From Hysterangium stoloniferum (lineage: Eukaryota > Basidiomycota > Agaricomycetes > Hysterangiales > Hysterangiaceae): 64,000 nucleotides of DNA. Shown piece by piece: positions 1 through 12,785 of the stretch. Below the pieces are notes generated by a model that worked only from the letters and a program-made list of their open reading frames with translations, was not told the origin of the DNA and ran no database searches. The translations under genes and the position numbers were made by a program. Every line of letters begins with the position of its first letter. The first letter of the stretch is position 1. Where the stretch lies: contig WHVD01000034.1 of assembly GCA_015178975.1 (NCBI GenBank), positions 496,001 to 560,000 of the forward strand, in the 5' to 3' direction.

Positions 1-314
1 ATAATACATATCAATGTGCCTATTAACACCTCCACCGACCAGCTCAAAAAAAAAAAAAAACAAAGATTGGCTTAAGTTTGACGCGATCATGATGTCTTTA
101 ACTCTAAATTGGTTGTTGAATGGGATTGACCACTCGGTTGTTGCGGACGTGCCTTTGAAGGTGAAACGTGTGATTTTCGAGAAAAATAACTGTATCACAT
201 ATATAAAGGTGGCTGAACATTGTTACGACATAAATAACATATTTGACAAAGTAAAACATATCAGGCTTTTAATTAGGGAGCGGCGGAGTCGGAAAAACTA
301 ATGGCCACCCACAT
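1..314. other. No supported gene; upstream flank of first gene
   Basis: An open frame at 14-301 has no recognisable domain, begins beside a poly-A run (about 47-60) and has lysine/asparagine-rich AT-type composition. I do not support it as a gene. It may be promoter or 5' UTR of the gene that follows. Confidence 0.4.
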
Positions 315-1694
315 ATGGAAAGGAACTGTTCAGCGTCCATCATGTCCTCTTCCCCAGTTCTGCGTCGTCTTTCGACAAGTACTTCAGCATCTACTGATCC
401 CCGAGAAGATTTGATAAATGCGTATGAAGCTGAAGAAGAACGAATAATTAACGTTCTGTCTCGGAAACTTGAACAGGTTAGGAGTTTTCTCTCTGTGCAA
501 AATCACGCTATTCATGAAGAAAAATATCATAGCTGCGTGAGGAGAAAATTACTCTGGAGAATGCACTAGAAGCAGAATCGGAATCCCATGTCAATCGTTT
601 AAGCCGTGAACTGTCGCTGTTGAGGTCTAGACAACGTGTCTCAGACGACCTTGAGGCTGCCGCGCCCCAACCACCTCCAAGCGTGCTGCCATCCATTGAC
701 CCCCGCTTCCCAACCCCTGAAGCAATGCTAGATGCTATAAGAAAAGAAAACGAGTCGCTAAGGAATAGGTTAGTGGATACGGAACGGGATTATGTGCGAA
801 TCTCGAGATTGAACGAAGTGTACCGCGAGGAGCTTATTGAACATCGTCGACGGGTGAGTAAATCTATCTATTTATTTCACTTCCCGCTGAGATCACTATA
901 AGCTCGGATTATCGGTGGATAGTCTTGTGGGACTAGGGTCTGCGGTAGATCCCTACTCGCAACCTCTCCATCGCAGGTCCGCGTCGAATTCCCCAAACAC
1001 GTCCATCTCTTATGTCCCTCGCTCCGTTGTTTCTGGCCTCCCGATCCCTCGTCCGTCTTCTCACCTGAATCGTCCCAACTCATCGCAAGCCGGCCCAGAT
1101 GATCCTTCTGTCACGACTCCTTTATCTAACTCGCCGTCCTCGTCTCCTTCCCCCTACCCCTTTTCCCCGTTGACCAACGTTAATCCCGCATCATATATTT
1201 CTAACGCGACTCACGTTACCACCCCGTCATCGGCCTCTCTCCACTCCACACCTCCTGCGCCTTTCCCTGCCCAAACTTCAATGTCTTTATCTTATCCTTC
1301 GGTCCCTCCCCCTTCCTTATCGTCGTCTCTAGGTAGTCCCATTCCGTCCATCTCTCATTCGCCCACGGAGGCACGTGGCTCTCGGAATTCACGGCCTTGC
1401 GCACGTGTGGCGGAAGTTGGAAACCTACGAGACATCAGTCGGAGTCGGAGCCGTCGAGGTAGTAATGCACATTCGCAGCCCGGCAGTCCTCTGAGTGGAA
1501 CGTCAATTTTACCGCACTCGCCTCCTCCGCCAACGGGCTTAATACTCCAAAATGGGAATGGGAATGGTCAACAACAACAACAGCAGCAGCAGCAGCAGCC
1601 GTCGAGATCGAATTCGCGTCATCGTATTGCCGAGACGGGTATTCTGAGTCGTAGAAATGGCAATTTGGTCACTCCGGAGGAGTCTGAAAATTAA
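315..1694 (+). CDS. Coiled-coil, Ser/Pro-rich protein of unknown function (3 exons)
   Basis: Three exons join cleanly: 315-476, 533-853 and 903-1694, with introns of 56 nt (GTTAGG..TAG) and 49 nt (GTGAGT..AAG), both phase 0. The product is 424 residues. Residues about 25-160 are charged and heptad-like (EEERIINVLSRKLEQ, then LREEKITLENALEAE), so a coiled coil is likely. The rest is low-complexity Ser/Pro/Thr with a polyglutamine run near residue 370. No catalytic domain is visible. A second ATG at 342 gives MSSSPVLRR and could be the true start. The architecture suits a cytoskeletal or scaffold protein, but I do not recognise the family. The splice-compatible exons make a real gene likely. 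Confidence 0.7.
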
Positions 1695-1946
1695 CTGGGG
1701 CTTGTTGTCGCTTGTTTCTCTGTTTCTCGTTATTTTTGTACTGCTGGGGTACCAGTTTCCTACAGTGCTACGGGATTAATGCGACCCTTTAGTTATGTAA
1801 TTTACCGTTCGGTGAATATTAGTCTGCATAACGGAGCTTCTGTGGTGCGAATATTCTCACGGTGTAAGACTGGTATCTGCTGCAGGTGCAGACAGACACT
1901 AGAATGAGTGATGGGGAATAAAACCACTACTGTATTATAAGCCACA

Positions 1947-2168
1947 TGTACAGAATATATACAAGTGGAGAACAATGGGAATGAGAACAATAGGAGTGAG
2001 AACAAGGGGAGTGGAACAATGGGAAATGGTGAACAATGGAATCAAATATTACCAAATCACAGTGTAGGGAGTGTCACTCCCTTACAACGGCTTATATTTA
2101 TACAGCTGTCTTTCGCAATACGGTGGCGCGCCATGGATGAAATAAATGTAGGAGGGACATGCTCCACA
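1947..2168 (-). mobile_element. Possible short LTR or other transposon remnant
   Basis: Read on the minus strand, the segment starts TGTGGAGCATG, has a TATA-like TATAAATATAAG about 80 nt in, and ends TTCTGTACA, as small Copia-type LTRs do. The + strand shows an imperfect repeat of about 14 bp (GAGAACAATGGGA-like) at 1967-2040. No clear 5-bp target duplication is present, although CCACATG occurs at both edges. No coding sequence accompanies it. Confidence 0.3.
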
Positions 2169-2720
2169 TGTTAAACCTGGAAATAGAACCTTCCGACGCG
2201 GGGGGTCAAGGTAAGCACAACAATACATTCGTGATATATGGAGTCCTCTTGCAGAAACGGGGCAGACAGACGGGGAATTCGGCCGGGGGTACTGTGGGAA
2301 GGACTGGAGCGGTATGGCCCTGGGAAACATGACGGAAAAAATAGGCTGTTTAAAATAATCATGACCGAAAGTGCCCCACTTGATCTTGAAGCGGGGGTGT
2401 AAGACGAAATTAATAGCGGACTACGACAGACCATCTCATGCATGAGGCGACGGATAATGAAGTAAAAAACAGACAAGTGCCATGGCGAACAAGATATAAG
2501 ACAGATTTACTAGCCACAGAAGACAACAGTATAAAAGAGCACGGTATTCCGTAAGCTAGAAAATCACCCTTGGAGTAAAGTGCTCGGTACAAGAAAGTCC
2601 AGTGTAGCTTTAAAGCTATTGATTACATACGCAGAACACACCCTCCTAATTGAAGGACAGTCCCACCCCACCACGATTCCCCACCATAAACATATTGATT
2701 CTAGCCAGATAGTCCAAAAT

Positions 2721-5700
2721 TTACCACGACCCCGCATTCGTCGTCAGATCCTTCACAATGATTGACCTATCCGACGCAATCTGCCTGGTCATTTCAACCT
2801 GCTTTGTGACCGCTAGATCATCAAACATTTCCAGAAGCCCATCATCCAGAATTCCCTTAGTGAGTGGCCGTGAGGCATACTCATTTCGTACAATTCTATG
2901 AAAAGGTTATAATCATCGAATATGGCGGTAAATTATGAAGTCAACAAACCTAAACGCTCTAGGATTTAACCCAGCAATATGTTGAATATTCCGCGTTAGC
3001 TGCCCTTGAAGGAGTTGAAGCCTTTTATAAACAGGCTCTTCGACCGGGATGAGAACATGTAATGAGCCATCAACGGACCCTATCGCTGTGTGAACATCGA
3101 TATACAAAATAAGAAGTTAACTACCTGTAAGCAAACGCGAACATGGCATATCGTCATGTATCCGAGACACAGTTGTGACCGATGAGCGGTATTCAGATTG
3201 CCCGTGAAATTCGGTGCGTAAGATGAGGCGCTGTCCACCGTCAGACTCGACGTCTACGTTGCAAGAATTTACAAAACGTCCTATGAGAAAAATTAATTGC
3301 TCCACGTACTTGTCGGGTCATATGCCAATATTCGGATAACACCATCCTCATCACCAGCGACGATTGACATCTCATCATTCCGGAAAAAGAAATCGACAGA
3401 GGTGATACATGTATTTTGAGCATATTTCCCCAGTACGATAAGTTTGAATGGATCCTCCTGACGTTCCTCGTTTAAAAATAGTTGAAATGCGAAAAATGAA
3501 AGTTACTAACCTGAAAGGCGACAAACCACACGCCTTGCACTGCGTCGCCGATTATAAGGGTGTTCTTTAAAGATCGTATTGATGTGACATAGACTCCTAC
3601 ATCCAGGAAAGCAACTCCGACTAAGCGCTCATCAAGGTCAAAAGCTCGGACGAAAATCTACAAAGTAGTTAGTCCATGTGTCTATTGTATGAATAAGGCA
3701 CATGTTAACCTTCTGCCCCATTGATGAGGCGAGATATCCATTGATGCCGCATATCGCAGTGACAGCACCTTTAGCATCATCCCGACAATGGAGTCTAAGA
3801 CGATAGCATCGTTTCGACGTTGGATCAGGTACTACTTCAACTACCTCAAAAATATAGGCCTGTTGATATGTTAATCGTTATTGGATGCATGCTTGGGGTA
3901 GAGAGTATACACACGGCGCCTTTCACCGCCAAATCTTCTCCACGGTAAACAGTCGTGGCCACAGCAATGAAGTCTTTCACATTGGTCGCAGTACTCAGAG
4001 TCTCTAGCTCTACAGATTGGACCGCATTAATGAACTCATTGGAAGGAAATTCAAAACTTAACGATCGGCGGATTTAAAGTTAGCTGAGCTCGAACAGGTA
4101 TGTTTTAAATCGTACCCATCTAGTGTCGCCCAATCATCAGGGGATATTAACTCAATTGTAGAGCATTCCATCTGCGGATCTCCAACATTTGGAGCTATTT
4201 ATAGATTATAATTTTACCTCTGACAATAGCCACATACGCATAGACTCACCATCTGGCGTCCACATTGGGCTGCCGTCATCATCGAACATGACAAAGCTTG
4301 TCTTGAGCGATGAAGCCGCGACGATGAGACCCGTTGGAGCATCATATGCAATATTACTATAAGGTCTCCCTCGCGAAACTTGGAATGATGGGATAGCGGA
4401 GTCGAGAGACACCTCAGGTATCCACTCGATTAAACAAGGCCCCTGTCATTTCATGTTAGTCTTATGTTATTTTATGCATAGTCATCCTACCTCATCAGTA
4501 TAAAGTAGGAAGTCTGACTTTGAATCCCACACAGAGCATGTTGTGAAAGCGTGCACAACGGAATAACTGCATGGCACGAGCTTGACGCCTGCCCTATCAG
4601 TATTGATAATCCAATGCGGTCTATCACCAGTAAAGAAAACGCCAGAAAGTGTAAAGTTATGGTTCACAGTCGTGACGAATGGAATCAAGCGGCGTTGAAT
4701 GCGCTTGTTCTCCGGTGTAAGTGCATGTTCTGTCTCATCGAAGGAGTCAAGTGCCACAGACAGGATTTTAGTGAATTGGATAAGAAGGGACGCTTCCCGA
4801 TTTCCAGGGAAACCATTTGGTGGAGGTACCCCATGGATTCTATATACTGCTAACTGTGAACATCGCAAATAAACCTGAGAGAGAAGAGTAAACCTCTATA
4901 CACAGGCATTAGCGAGGAAAACGACAACGCACGAAGAGGTGTAAGATAGGATCATTTTCTCCGATGGGAGCAATAATCATTTGCTCAATATCAAATGACT
5001 GCGCTTTGCGCGGAGGATTTTCAGGAATGGATTTAGCAACGGGATGGTACGAATCTGCTAACGTAGATTGTAGTGGAGAAATGATAGAAGTGGAAAAGGC
5101 TAGTGTAAGTTTTGGCAGAGACCAAATCTAAAAAATGACAGTGGAACAGGTTAGACGCAAACCTAGGCTATAAGAAAATGTGTTACCTCCATGACACCTT
5201 GAGGACGACATAGCATAAGCCATTGGGTTCCTCGACTGGCATCGGTTGCTGCCTCTAAAGTCGTTGTTTGACCTTTCAGTTTGCTTTTACCATGGGTCGC
5301 ACCTGGGTTATTCGCGAGCTTGAATAGCCCAGTTTGGTCGGTTACAAATGAAGCCGCCAGGTATCGTGAGGTCTGCAAGCCATGTTTGCGATATGCTTAT
5401 GATAAAAAAGAGGGTAATAACCTTGTCTCCCATAGCCGACATATCTTTCCGACGTATTTTACCACGCTCTGCCTCTCCTACGAAGAGACCAAGCGTGTCG
5501 TCTTCTCTTAAAATGAGAATGAAAGGGTCGGATATACTACATACTCTGATTTTCGGCCGTACGACATTCCCGTCTGTGTCTTTGATGACTTGTCGCTCGG
5601 TACCATCTATATGATAGGGAATTTTGAGCGTAAGTGTCAGAGTGGGATGGCATGAAAAAGCTCGAACCAGTCTCAAGCACTCTTATAGCATTCGTCGTAA

Positions 5701-8177
5701 CCTGAAGGATTGCTGTTCGCTGGAAGAAGGAGGCAGCACCAATGGTCGTCACGGTAGCCCTCCCAAATATCACAACATCACTTTTGGGAGACCGCGAGGC
5801 CATCTGAATAACGCATTAGCGGCGTACACCGGTAAACAATGTGATATTCATAACTCACGCGGGAAAGACCAGGCGTAGGAGTCGCATCTGTACTCACTAT
5901 AATAGAATCGACATCCGGTAGTAACCCAGCGCGTCCGCTAGTACTGAGCTTGGAACCTGGGCGTACTGAAAGTGACCATACACCACGACTACCCCCAATA
6001 GCATGCAGCTTTCGTTTTATTCGTGTCGGGAGGTCGCGCTATGAATACGTTATTAACGCAATGCATTCCAAAGGCGGCCAGATAACATGCCTGGAACAAG
6101 GTGAAGCCTGCTGTATGTCCCGAGCCGGTGCATGTGACAAGTTCAGGAACATATCGGTCCTTAATTGGAAGATGGTATTAGTCAACCATTCCTAATGCCG
6201 AAATGGAGCTACCTACTCCATTTTGAGCAAGCGCGAAGGCCATGTCGCTTATGGGGCCATGCTCCTTTAAGGAGTCTCGTAAAGATAGATGGAGTACAAC
6301 CCGTGTCTCCACACTGCCATTCGTTGCGCCGTTGGCCAATGCCTCTGGAGCCATAACCTTCTCCCCATAGATATCTGAGGAAGAATGAATTAGGCCAATA
6401 ATTAAATTCGTAAGAAAACCTTCTACCGTCATCAAGATCCATGTCAAGATCTAGTGAATCACCTATAGTATCCGCCGATTGGGAGGCATCTTTCACTTCT
6501 TCTAAGACCTTAACTACCTTGAGCAATAGAGAGGGCCCAACCGTGCTGCCTAGAAATAGGTGATCCTTCCCGACATCAAGTACACTTGTAGGGATAGCGA
6601 GTTGCACAAGAGGCAATGAGATGACGATATTAGTTACCGCCCTACCCTCGACTACTAGTTCAACTGGATAGACGGTGCCGTCGGCTGCAAAAACAAATAA
6701 TTTCCTTTCTTCCACAAAAACCATACAGGAACCTTCCAGGGCAACATTTCTTGTCCCAGAATCGGCATCGTCTGTAATCCTTAGATCAGTGACCCTGGGC
6801 GCCCAACCATTACTAGGTGTCACGATCGTTCTGCCAGTTTGATCGACGTGGAATATCGAGTTAGGTGTAGAAACGATTACGCCACCATAAGACGTTGGAC
6901 ATGGCAATAAAGCCATACAATCGTAAGGGAGTGAATGGACTTGAGCAATAATAGGATAAGTTCTAGTATTCAAATCGAGGGTTACAATAAACAGGGATAC
7001 GGTGTCTTTGATTTCTTTCAGACGTCTGTTCCAAAAAAGTTAGCTAAGGATGCGGAAGGTAACACTCTGACTATACCCAGTCCATGTTTGTTGTGGCTCG
7101 CAAAGAATTGCGAGTGTGGGGTTGTTGAAGCCAGGTGGAAAAACAAAATCAATAACATTATGGATTCTCTCATCAACCTGGGTCAAATCAAGAACAAAAC
7201 TCGCAGAGTATGGCACATCTCTATCCATTATTAGTCATCGAAGCGTGAAACTAATTTGGTGACTCGAAACGCACTTTGCAAAGGCCTGGTCCTGTTCACC
7301 CACATCAAGGTCTGCCTGCGACTGATAAAACGGTAGAATGGCTATCCCATCTCTCGGAAGTGAAAGTGCAGCACATCTGGAATTCGGGTCCATACGCAAA
7401 CGTGCTTGGTGATGAGAAGCGTTGAAAGACAGCTAAGGGCTAAATCAGAGAATACCAAAGGACGGGTTCAAATAACATACCAGCTGTGGGGCTCTTTCAT
7501 AAGTATGAATAGATATAGTTGTGAGATCAAATGATGCTTCTGACCACTCCATAAGGGCGATCTAAGGGAAAAATCAGTCATGGAATGCATTTTAAATTCA
7601 TGATAGCGACCTTTGCATCTTTGAACGATATGACCAGACGGTCCAACCCATCTTCAGCAGTTGCCAAAGTCTGGACACGATCTAAGCCTGTAATAATTCC
7701 ATGCAGACGATGCGATCGAATGAAGTATAAACGCGTTACTGTCGATTGAACGATATTTTGATTCTGGACAGCAGGCTTCAGACCGAAATCAGCATCATGA
7801 TACGTTTGGCATAAATATAGTGATAGAACTCGTTGAGAGAAAGAATCCATTGCAATGTGGATATTTATACAATATTTCAGTAAAAAAAAAACAGTCACCT
7901 TTACGACACCAACATTCACGAACCCTTCACCTTGCTCGTCCATCTCAACCTCTCCTTCGACAGCCTCCATTCCTTTACGACCACTTGATACAACATCTTC
8001 AATGGAAGGCAATGGCGCGAGCTCTTCGCGAACTTCAAAGATCCTCAGAAAGCTGGAGCGGGCGACAACTAGATTTCGAAATACTTCCTTCCCACCATTG
8101 ATGGCTGGTGTAAGGTTCAAACTCGCTGTGAATTCGACTCCACTAGGAGGTAGAAGTTCCCTCCGTAAAGCTTGCAT
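2721..8177 (-). CDS. CFT1: mRNA cleavage and polyadenylation factor CFT1 / CPSF160 (multi-exon)
   Basis: CFT1 is the largest subunit of the cleavage and polyadenylation factor, a three-beta-propeller nuclear scaffold for pre-mRNA 3'-end formation. The start ATG at 8177 gives MQALRRELLPPSGVEF, matching the family N-terminus. NLVVARSSFLRIFEVREE and the family motif SFKDAK follow (around 7,600-8,080). Middle exons read GVIVSTPNSIFHVDQTGRT (about 6,800-6,900) and FVTTVNHNFTLSGVFFTGD (about 4,600-4,700). The C-terminal CPSF_A region has GSVDGSLHVLIPVEEPVYKR and HIAGLNPRAFR (about 2,940-3,090), then ends IVKDLTTNAGSW and TAA at 2721. Many small introns interrupt it; one is GTCGCT..CCTTAG just after SFKDAK. 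The 5.4-kb span suits the family's roughly 1,350-1,450 residues. I did not set every exon boundary. It is divergent from the RecQ gene. Confidence 0.93.
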
Positions 8178-8328
8178 GAATACCCTATGTCCCTACGGCT
8201 ATTTCCAACAGATGTTTTCGAAGATGCAGGACAATACAAACATGTACAAAAGAAACAGACGCTCATCTTTATGTAAGCGGACGCTGCGACCCGTTCTTCG
8301 CGTCCAGGTCGAGTGGCCAGCGCCCGCC
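8178..8328. promoter_or_regulatory. Shared divergent promoter between CFT1 and RecQ
   Basis: Only 151 bp separate the CFT1 start codon (8177, minus strand) from the RecQ start codon (8329, plus strand). Both promoters and both 5' UTRs must fit here or overlap the coding regions. No TATA box is obvious. The stretch next to RecQ is GC-rich (8280-8328). That it acts as a bidirectional promoter is inferred from geometry. Confidence 0.6.
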
Positions 8329-11300
8329 ATGGCTCTGACCACATCTAACGATGGTGGAGAACTAGACTATATTACCAAACAACGCCTCACCGCGGATATA
8401 TCAGCTATAGAGGGTGAACTAGTTTCCATCGATGCCGAAATTCAGAGTTTGCATCAATTACGTGAAACACTCGCGTCTGAACGAAGTAGCCTATTGAAAA
8501 AACTGAACAAAGCTACGGAGCCTCAAAGCGAAGATATGGGTGGTGGCAGCGCTGCTAGAGGCAAAAAGGCCACATCTACAATTGACTACACTGGGAATTT
8601 TGATTGGACGAGTGCTATGAAAGCGAGGATGAAGAAGATTTTCGGAATAGACGACTTTAGGTTTTGTCAGGAGGCGTGAGTTGCTTAGATTTGTCTTCTA
8701 GGGTGGGAACTGACTTGTTTCAAAGTGTTTGCAATGCGAATATGGATAGTAGGGATATCGTTTGTGTGATGCCCACGGGTAATTTAATTGTATATTGTAT
8801 CTATCCTCATGCTCATCCTACATTTCGAGGTGGCGGTAAATCTCTTACATACCAACTCCCAGCCCTTCTTACCCCCGGATGCACCCTGGTTATATCACCG
8901 TTGATTTCTCTCATAACTGACCAGATAATACACTTAAGGGAGGCTGGCGGTATGCAAACTATGTTTTGACAGATCTCCACTCAATTCTTTTTGCAGTCGA
9001 AGCTGCCATGTTGACTGGTTCGACACCAAAGGAAGAATCTCGCGACATCACCGCCCGGTTAACGCATGGCGCTAGTGATGGGAAAGAGATCAAGTTATGC
9101 TATGTCACGGTAAAGCAAAGAATCTTTACGTCTTATTATCCCCTATCGATGGTTAATTTCGCAGCCGGAGAAAATTGCTAAGTCCAAGACTTTCACCTCA
9201 ACTTTAGAAAAAATGGCAAGTGCCGGAAGACTTGGTATTATCTTTTTGACTGCCTTCGTTTAAAAAAAATTTTTTGACGTAAAGCTAGGTCGTATTGTCA
9301 TCGACGAAGCCCATTGCGTCTCGCAACTAGGGCATGACTTCAGGTGCGGACATGAACCAGTATTGCTACCGGTACCCTTTCTCACAACCCACCAGGCCTG
9401 ATTATAAGAAGCTTTCGCTCTTGCGCACGTTATTTCCGCGAGTTCCTATCCTGGCATTATCAGCCACTTGTCCTCCAGCAGTTTTGAACGACCTCCTACA
9501 TGTTCTGAGATTAAGAGCTGTTGTGGACGGTTCTGGTGCGTTTTTCTGAACAATAGGTCTGGGCAATAGTTCAAATAAATGTCAGATGCCGGCTCGAGTG
9601 GGACAGTGTATTTCTCGGCACCTCTGTACCGTGAGTATGCAACATAGTGAACGTTGCCAGGTTGAATTTATGTATATATCCAGGGAAGAATCTTCATTAC
9701 AAGGTTTTACCGAAGCCTAGTGCAGCCGGCGCAGCCATTCAGGCGATGACGGACTATATACTTGAGCACCATGAGATAGATAGCGGTATAGTTTATTGTT
9801 TATCTAAAAAGGTAATTTCTCATGTGCGTTTATGTAATCTCTGATCATGTTCGCTTGTACGTAGGACACTGAGGCTGTTGCCACGGGCATTAAGGAGGCC
9901 AGTCATGGTCAAATCAAAACTGGCGTATACCATGCGGACATTGGTGACAAAGAAAAGGAGAATCTACATAAACAATGGAGAAATGGGAGTATACAAGTTG
10001 TTTGTGCCACTATAGGTAATGGTTTCCTTTGATATTAGACTTGGGTTGATCAAGCATTCTAGCATTTGGTCTTGGTATTGACATGGCCACTGTCCGTTTT
10101 GTTTTGCACCATTCAGTATGCACATGTTAACGCTTCATTTGACGTAATTTTTAAACAACTTGAATGACATTTGTGGTAGATGTCGGTGCGTGGGTATATC
10201 AAAATATTTCTGATCTATCTCCGTCAACTGTGGATCAGAAAAGCCTAGATTGTTTCTATCAAGAATCTGGACGTGCTGGTCGTGATGGAAAAGATGCAGA
10301 TTGTGTCCTGTACTACCGCGGTCAAGATGCCACAAGGCTAAGCGCATTAACCTGCGGAGACATGGGTGGACAGGAAAAATGTATGCAGTGGTGCATCATC
10401 AGCTTTTTAATGGTCTAACAATCTGATGACAGTGCATGATATGCTTCGCTTCGCGCAAAATGTGACAGAATGTCGGAAAGTGCTTTTTGCAAAGTCAGTC
10501 TTCCACATGCTGCTGAGATATTTACCGACAATATTTCACATTCTCCAGTTACTTTTCTGCCTCTTCTTCACTATCTCTGTCATCTTGGACATCGTCAACC
10601 GTTGGCGCGCTCACACCATGTGGGCACTGTGACAATTGTACCCGTTCAGCTGAAACCGTCGACCATAAAGATGCCACATTGGAGTCGTGGCAGATCCTCA
10701 AAATTATGCAGGAAATTGAACATCAAGGTGGTAGGGTTACATTAGGTATGATGGCAGACTTGATCCGGGGTGCTGGTGGAGGGTCCTTTGGTGTAGCAGG
10801 TAGTGGGCGGAAGGGCAAAGGGAAAGCAAAGGAGAAGGCGGAGTTGGATCTCGATGTGATCGCAGGTGGCAAAGTATCGCTAAACAAAGATGTGAGTTCC
10901 TGATGGAAAAGTTGCTGCCAATTTGACGTTTATAGCCTGTACGTAGGATGCGGAGACGCTATTAATTCAACTATTGCTTTCACAGCACCTGAAGGAAGAC
11001 TTCCACACGACTGCCTACTCTATCAATGTATATTTAGTTTCTGGACCGCACGCCATGCGTCTTACACGACTTCCCCGCGAGGTCGTTGAAAGTGGCACGG
11101 GACCGAGGATTCAATTGACTTTCATTAAGAAGCCGGCACGGAAGACTCAGGCTGCAGGTCTATCCAAACGGAAAGACTCGGGAACGAAATCGAAGGCAAT
11201 TAAAAGTAGTGGAAAGTCAGCCGCGAATACAAGTGTTCTTAACGGGAGGAGCGGTAAAAAAAGGAAGAGGGGCGTGTCATCTGACGAAGAAGATTCGGGT

Positions 11301-11576
11301 GAGATTGAGAACTCGGAAGAGATTGATGATTTCATTGTGGAAGATGATGATGTCTTAGGTGCATTAATTCGATCTACTAACAAAAACTCGAATCCTAGTC
11401 GTCTGTCACCTTCAGGCATTGCACGTCTCGAAAATGACGAGGGTGCTTGGGTGCATAATCTGGACAACATAGATGACTCGGATGATGTAGGCCCGTCTGT
11501 GAAACGTCCACGTCGAACAATGTCGGGAAGACAGGGTCCGGGTTCTGATGACGAAGTCGTTATACTATCAGATTAA
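8329..11576 (+). CDS. ATP-dependent DNA helicase, RecQ family (multi-exon)
   Basis: This is a superfamily 2 3'-5' DNA helicase of the RecQ family, acting in recombination and replication repair. The start GCCATGG at 8329 has a good context and precedes a coiled-coil N-terminus (about residues 15-60). Walker A is VMPTGGGKS, created by splicing across an intron at about 8779-8831. Next come [13 protein letters not shown], the DEAH box [19 protein letters not shown], then [31 protein letters not shown] and [11 protein letters not shown] in helicase domain 2. A zinc-binding CGHCDNC motif lies at about 10,620-10,640. An acidic Ser-rich tail with KKRKRG precedes TAA at 11574-11576. The order resembles RECQL/RECQ1-type enzymes. 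One oddity: the aromatic-rich loop usually reads QWGHDF, but here it is QLGHDF. Confidence 0.92.
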
Positions 11577-11714
11577 TCTCAAAATAACTGTATTTATGTA
11601 TTTGATTGCACAGGATCCCGTCCTGACTATAATCATACAAAAAAGAAAACGAAAAAAAGAAAATACAACAGATAGAGAAAATCCGTCATGCAAGCTCCTG
11701 AATGCTTTGTATTG

Positions 11715-12782
11715 TTACAATGATGTTTTCTTCAATGCGGACCGTAACCTTTTCCGCATTAGGCGACGCTTCATATCAATCATCACACCCTCCTCATTCA
11801 TCCATCCCTCTCCTGGTTCTGGATAACCTCGCAAATCCGGCGGATACATGTCGTTTTCACGTGCAGCTGCGTATGAGCCGTCGTTATCCCACAATTGTTC
11901 ACCCTTCCTATTCCACCATCCCTTGCGACGGGGAGAGGGGAACGGTTCTACGGGATCATCGTTAAATCGTACTGACCGACCACTCGTGGGGGTAGTAGGG
12001 GATGGCGGCTTTCCATAAGAGGCAGGGTCAGAATCCCGTCGCCGTGCTCTTGGGGAAGGGGGGATAGGGATCGGTACATTGAATGGAGACGGGGAACTCC
12101 GCGCATCGAAATAGCGCCTATCGTCTGCATGATCATGACGGAATGGCTCAGAATACGAAAAACTAGGAGAATGAGATGAAGAATTGGAAGTAACAGGTGA
12201 GTTAGGCTGAACAGGTTTATCTATGGGGGAAGAGACGTGCTGAGGGGAGTGATGAAGAGGCTCATCGAAATACACCGGTTCCGTAAAGTGCGGCTGTAGA
12301 ATTGGAGAGTCGGGGTAGTGGGGATCATAATAGGGATATTCGGTCGCATGGTCAGGGTGATAAGACGATGGATGACCGGGTGTGGCGTAATACGCGTCTG
12401 GGTGGTGTTCGTCGAATATAGGAAAAGACGAATGGGGGGAACGAGGTGCGGGGATATTGAATCCAACGGGTGCATGATGTTGTTCTCGCTCATCGAAAAA
12501 ATCCTGAGAGCGGTGGCAGGGACTCGTCTGCCAGGAGTAGTCCCTGTGCCCGTCATCGTGAGTGCCGCGATTCGATTTGTACTCATAAAATTGAGGGATC
12601 CATGGTCGGTTGCCGGAAGACGAAGAAGGGCCTTCTACAAAGTTGACAACAACGCCAGGCGGCACACGTAAAACGTGATAACCGTACTTATCGTGGTTTG
12701 TCGTCGTTCGCCGTCGACCAGAGCCGGTAGTGACATGTTTGTAGTTTTTTTTAGAGAACACGTCCAAACCATACAAAGACAT
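11715..12782 (-). CDS. Uncharacterised intronless 355-residue protein, His/Pro/Ser/Tyr-rich
   Basis: A single uninterrupted frame runs from ATG at 12782 to TAA at 11715. The N-terminal 60 residues (MSLYGLDVFSKKNYKH...) look globular and basic. The middle is disordered, rich in His, Pro, Tyr and Ser. The C-terminal 90 residues are ordered-looking again: SGRSVRFNDDPVEPFPSPRR, then a Trp/Gly segment and MKRRLMRKRLRSALKK. The order folded/disordered/folded suggests a fungal conserved hypothetical protein; I recognise no domain. It is convergent with the RecQ gene, with 138 bp between the two stop codons. Confidence 0.72.
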   Translation of the reverse strand: MSLYGLDVFSKKNYKHVTTGSGRRRTTTNHDKYGYHVLRVPPGVVVNFVEGPSSSSGNRPWIPQFYEYKSNRGTHDDGHRDYSWQTSPCHRSQDFFDEREQHHAPVGFNIPAPRSPHSSFPIFDEHHPDAYYATPGHPSSYHPDHATEYPYYDPHYPDSPILQPHFTEPVYFDEPLHHSPQHVSSPIDKPVQPNSPVTSNSSSHSPSFSYSEPFRHDHADDRRYFDARSSPSPFNVPIPIPPSPRARRRDSDPASYGKPPSPTTPTSGRSVRFNDDPVEPFPSPRRKGWWNRKGEQLWDNDGSYAAARENDMYPPDLRGYPEPGEGWMNEEGVMIDMKRRLMRKRLRSALKKTSL

Positions 12783-12785
12783 TGT

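Noticed and set aside
7820-8328. Plus-strand frame extending upstream of the RecQ start codon
   Set aside because: It runs antisense through CFT1 exon 1; the RecQ protein begins sensibly at 8329 in a good start context.
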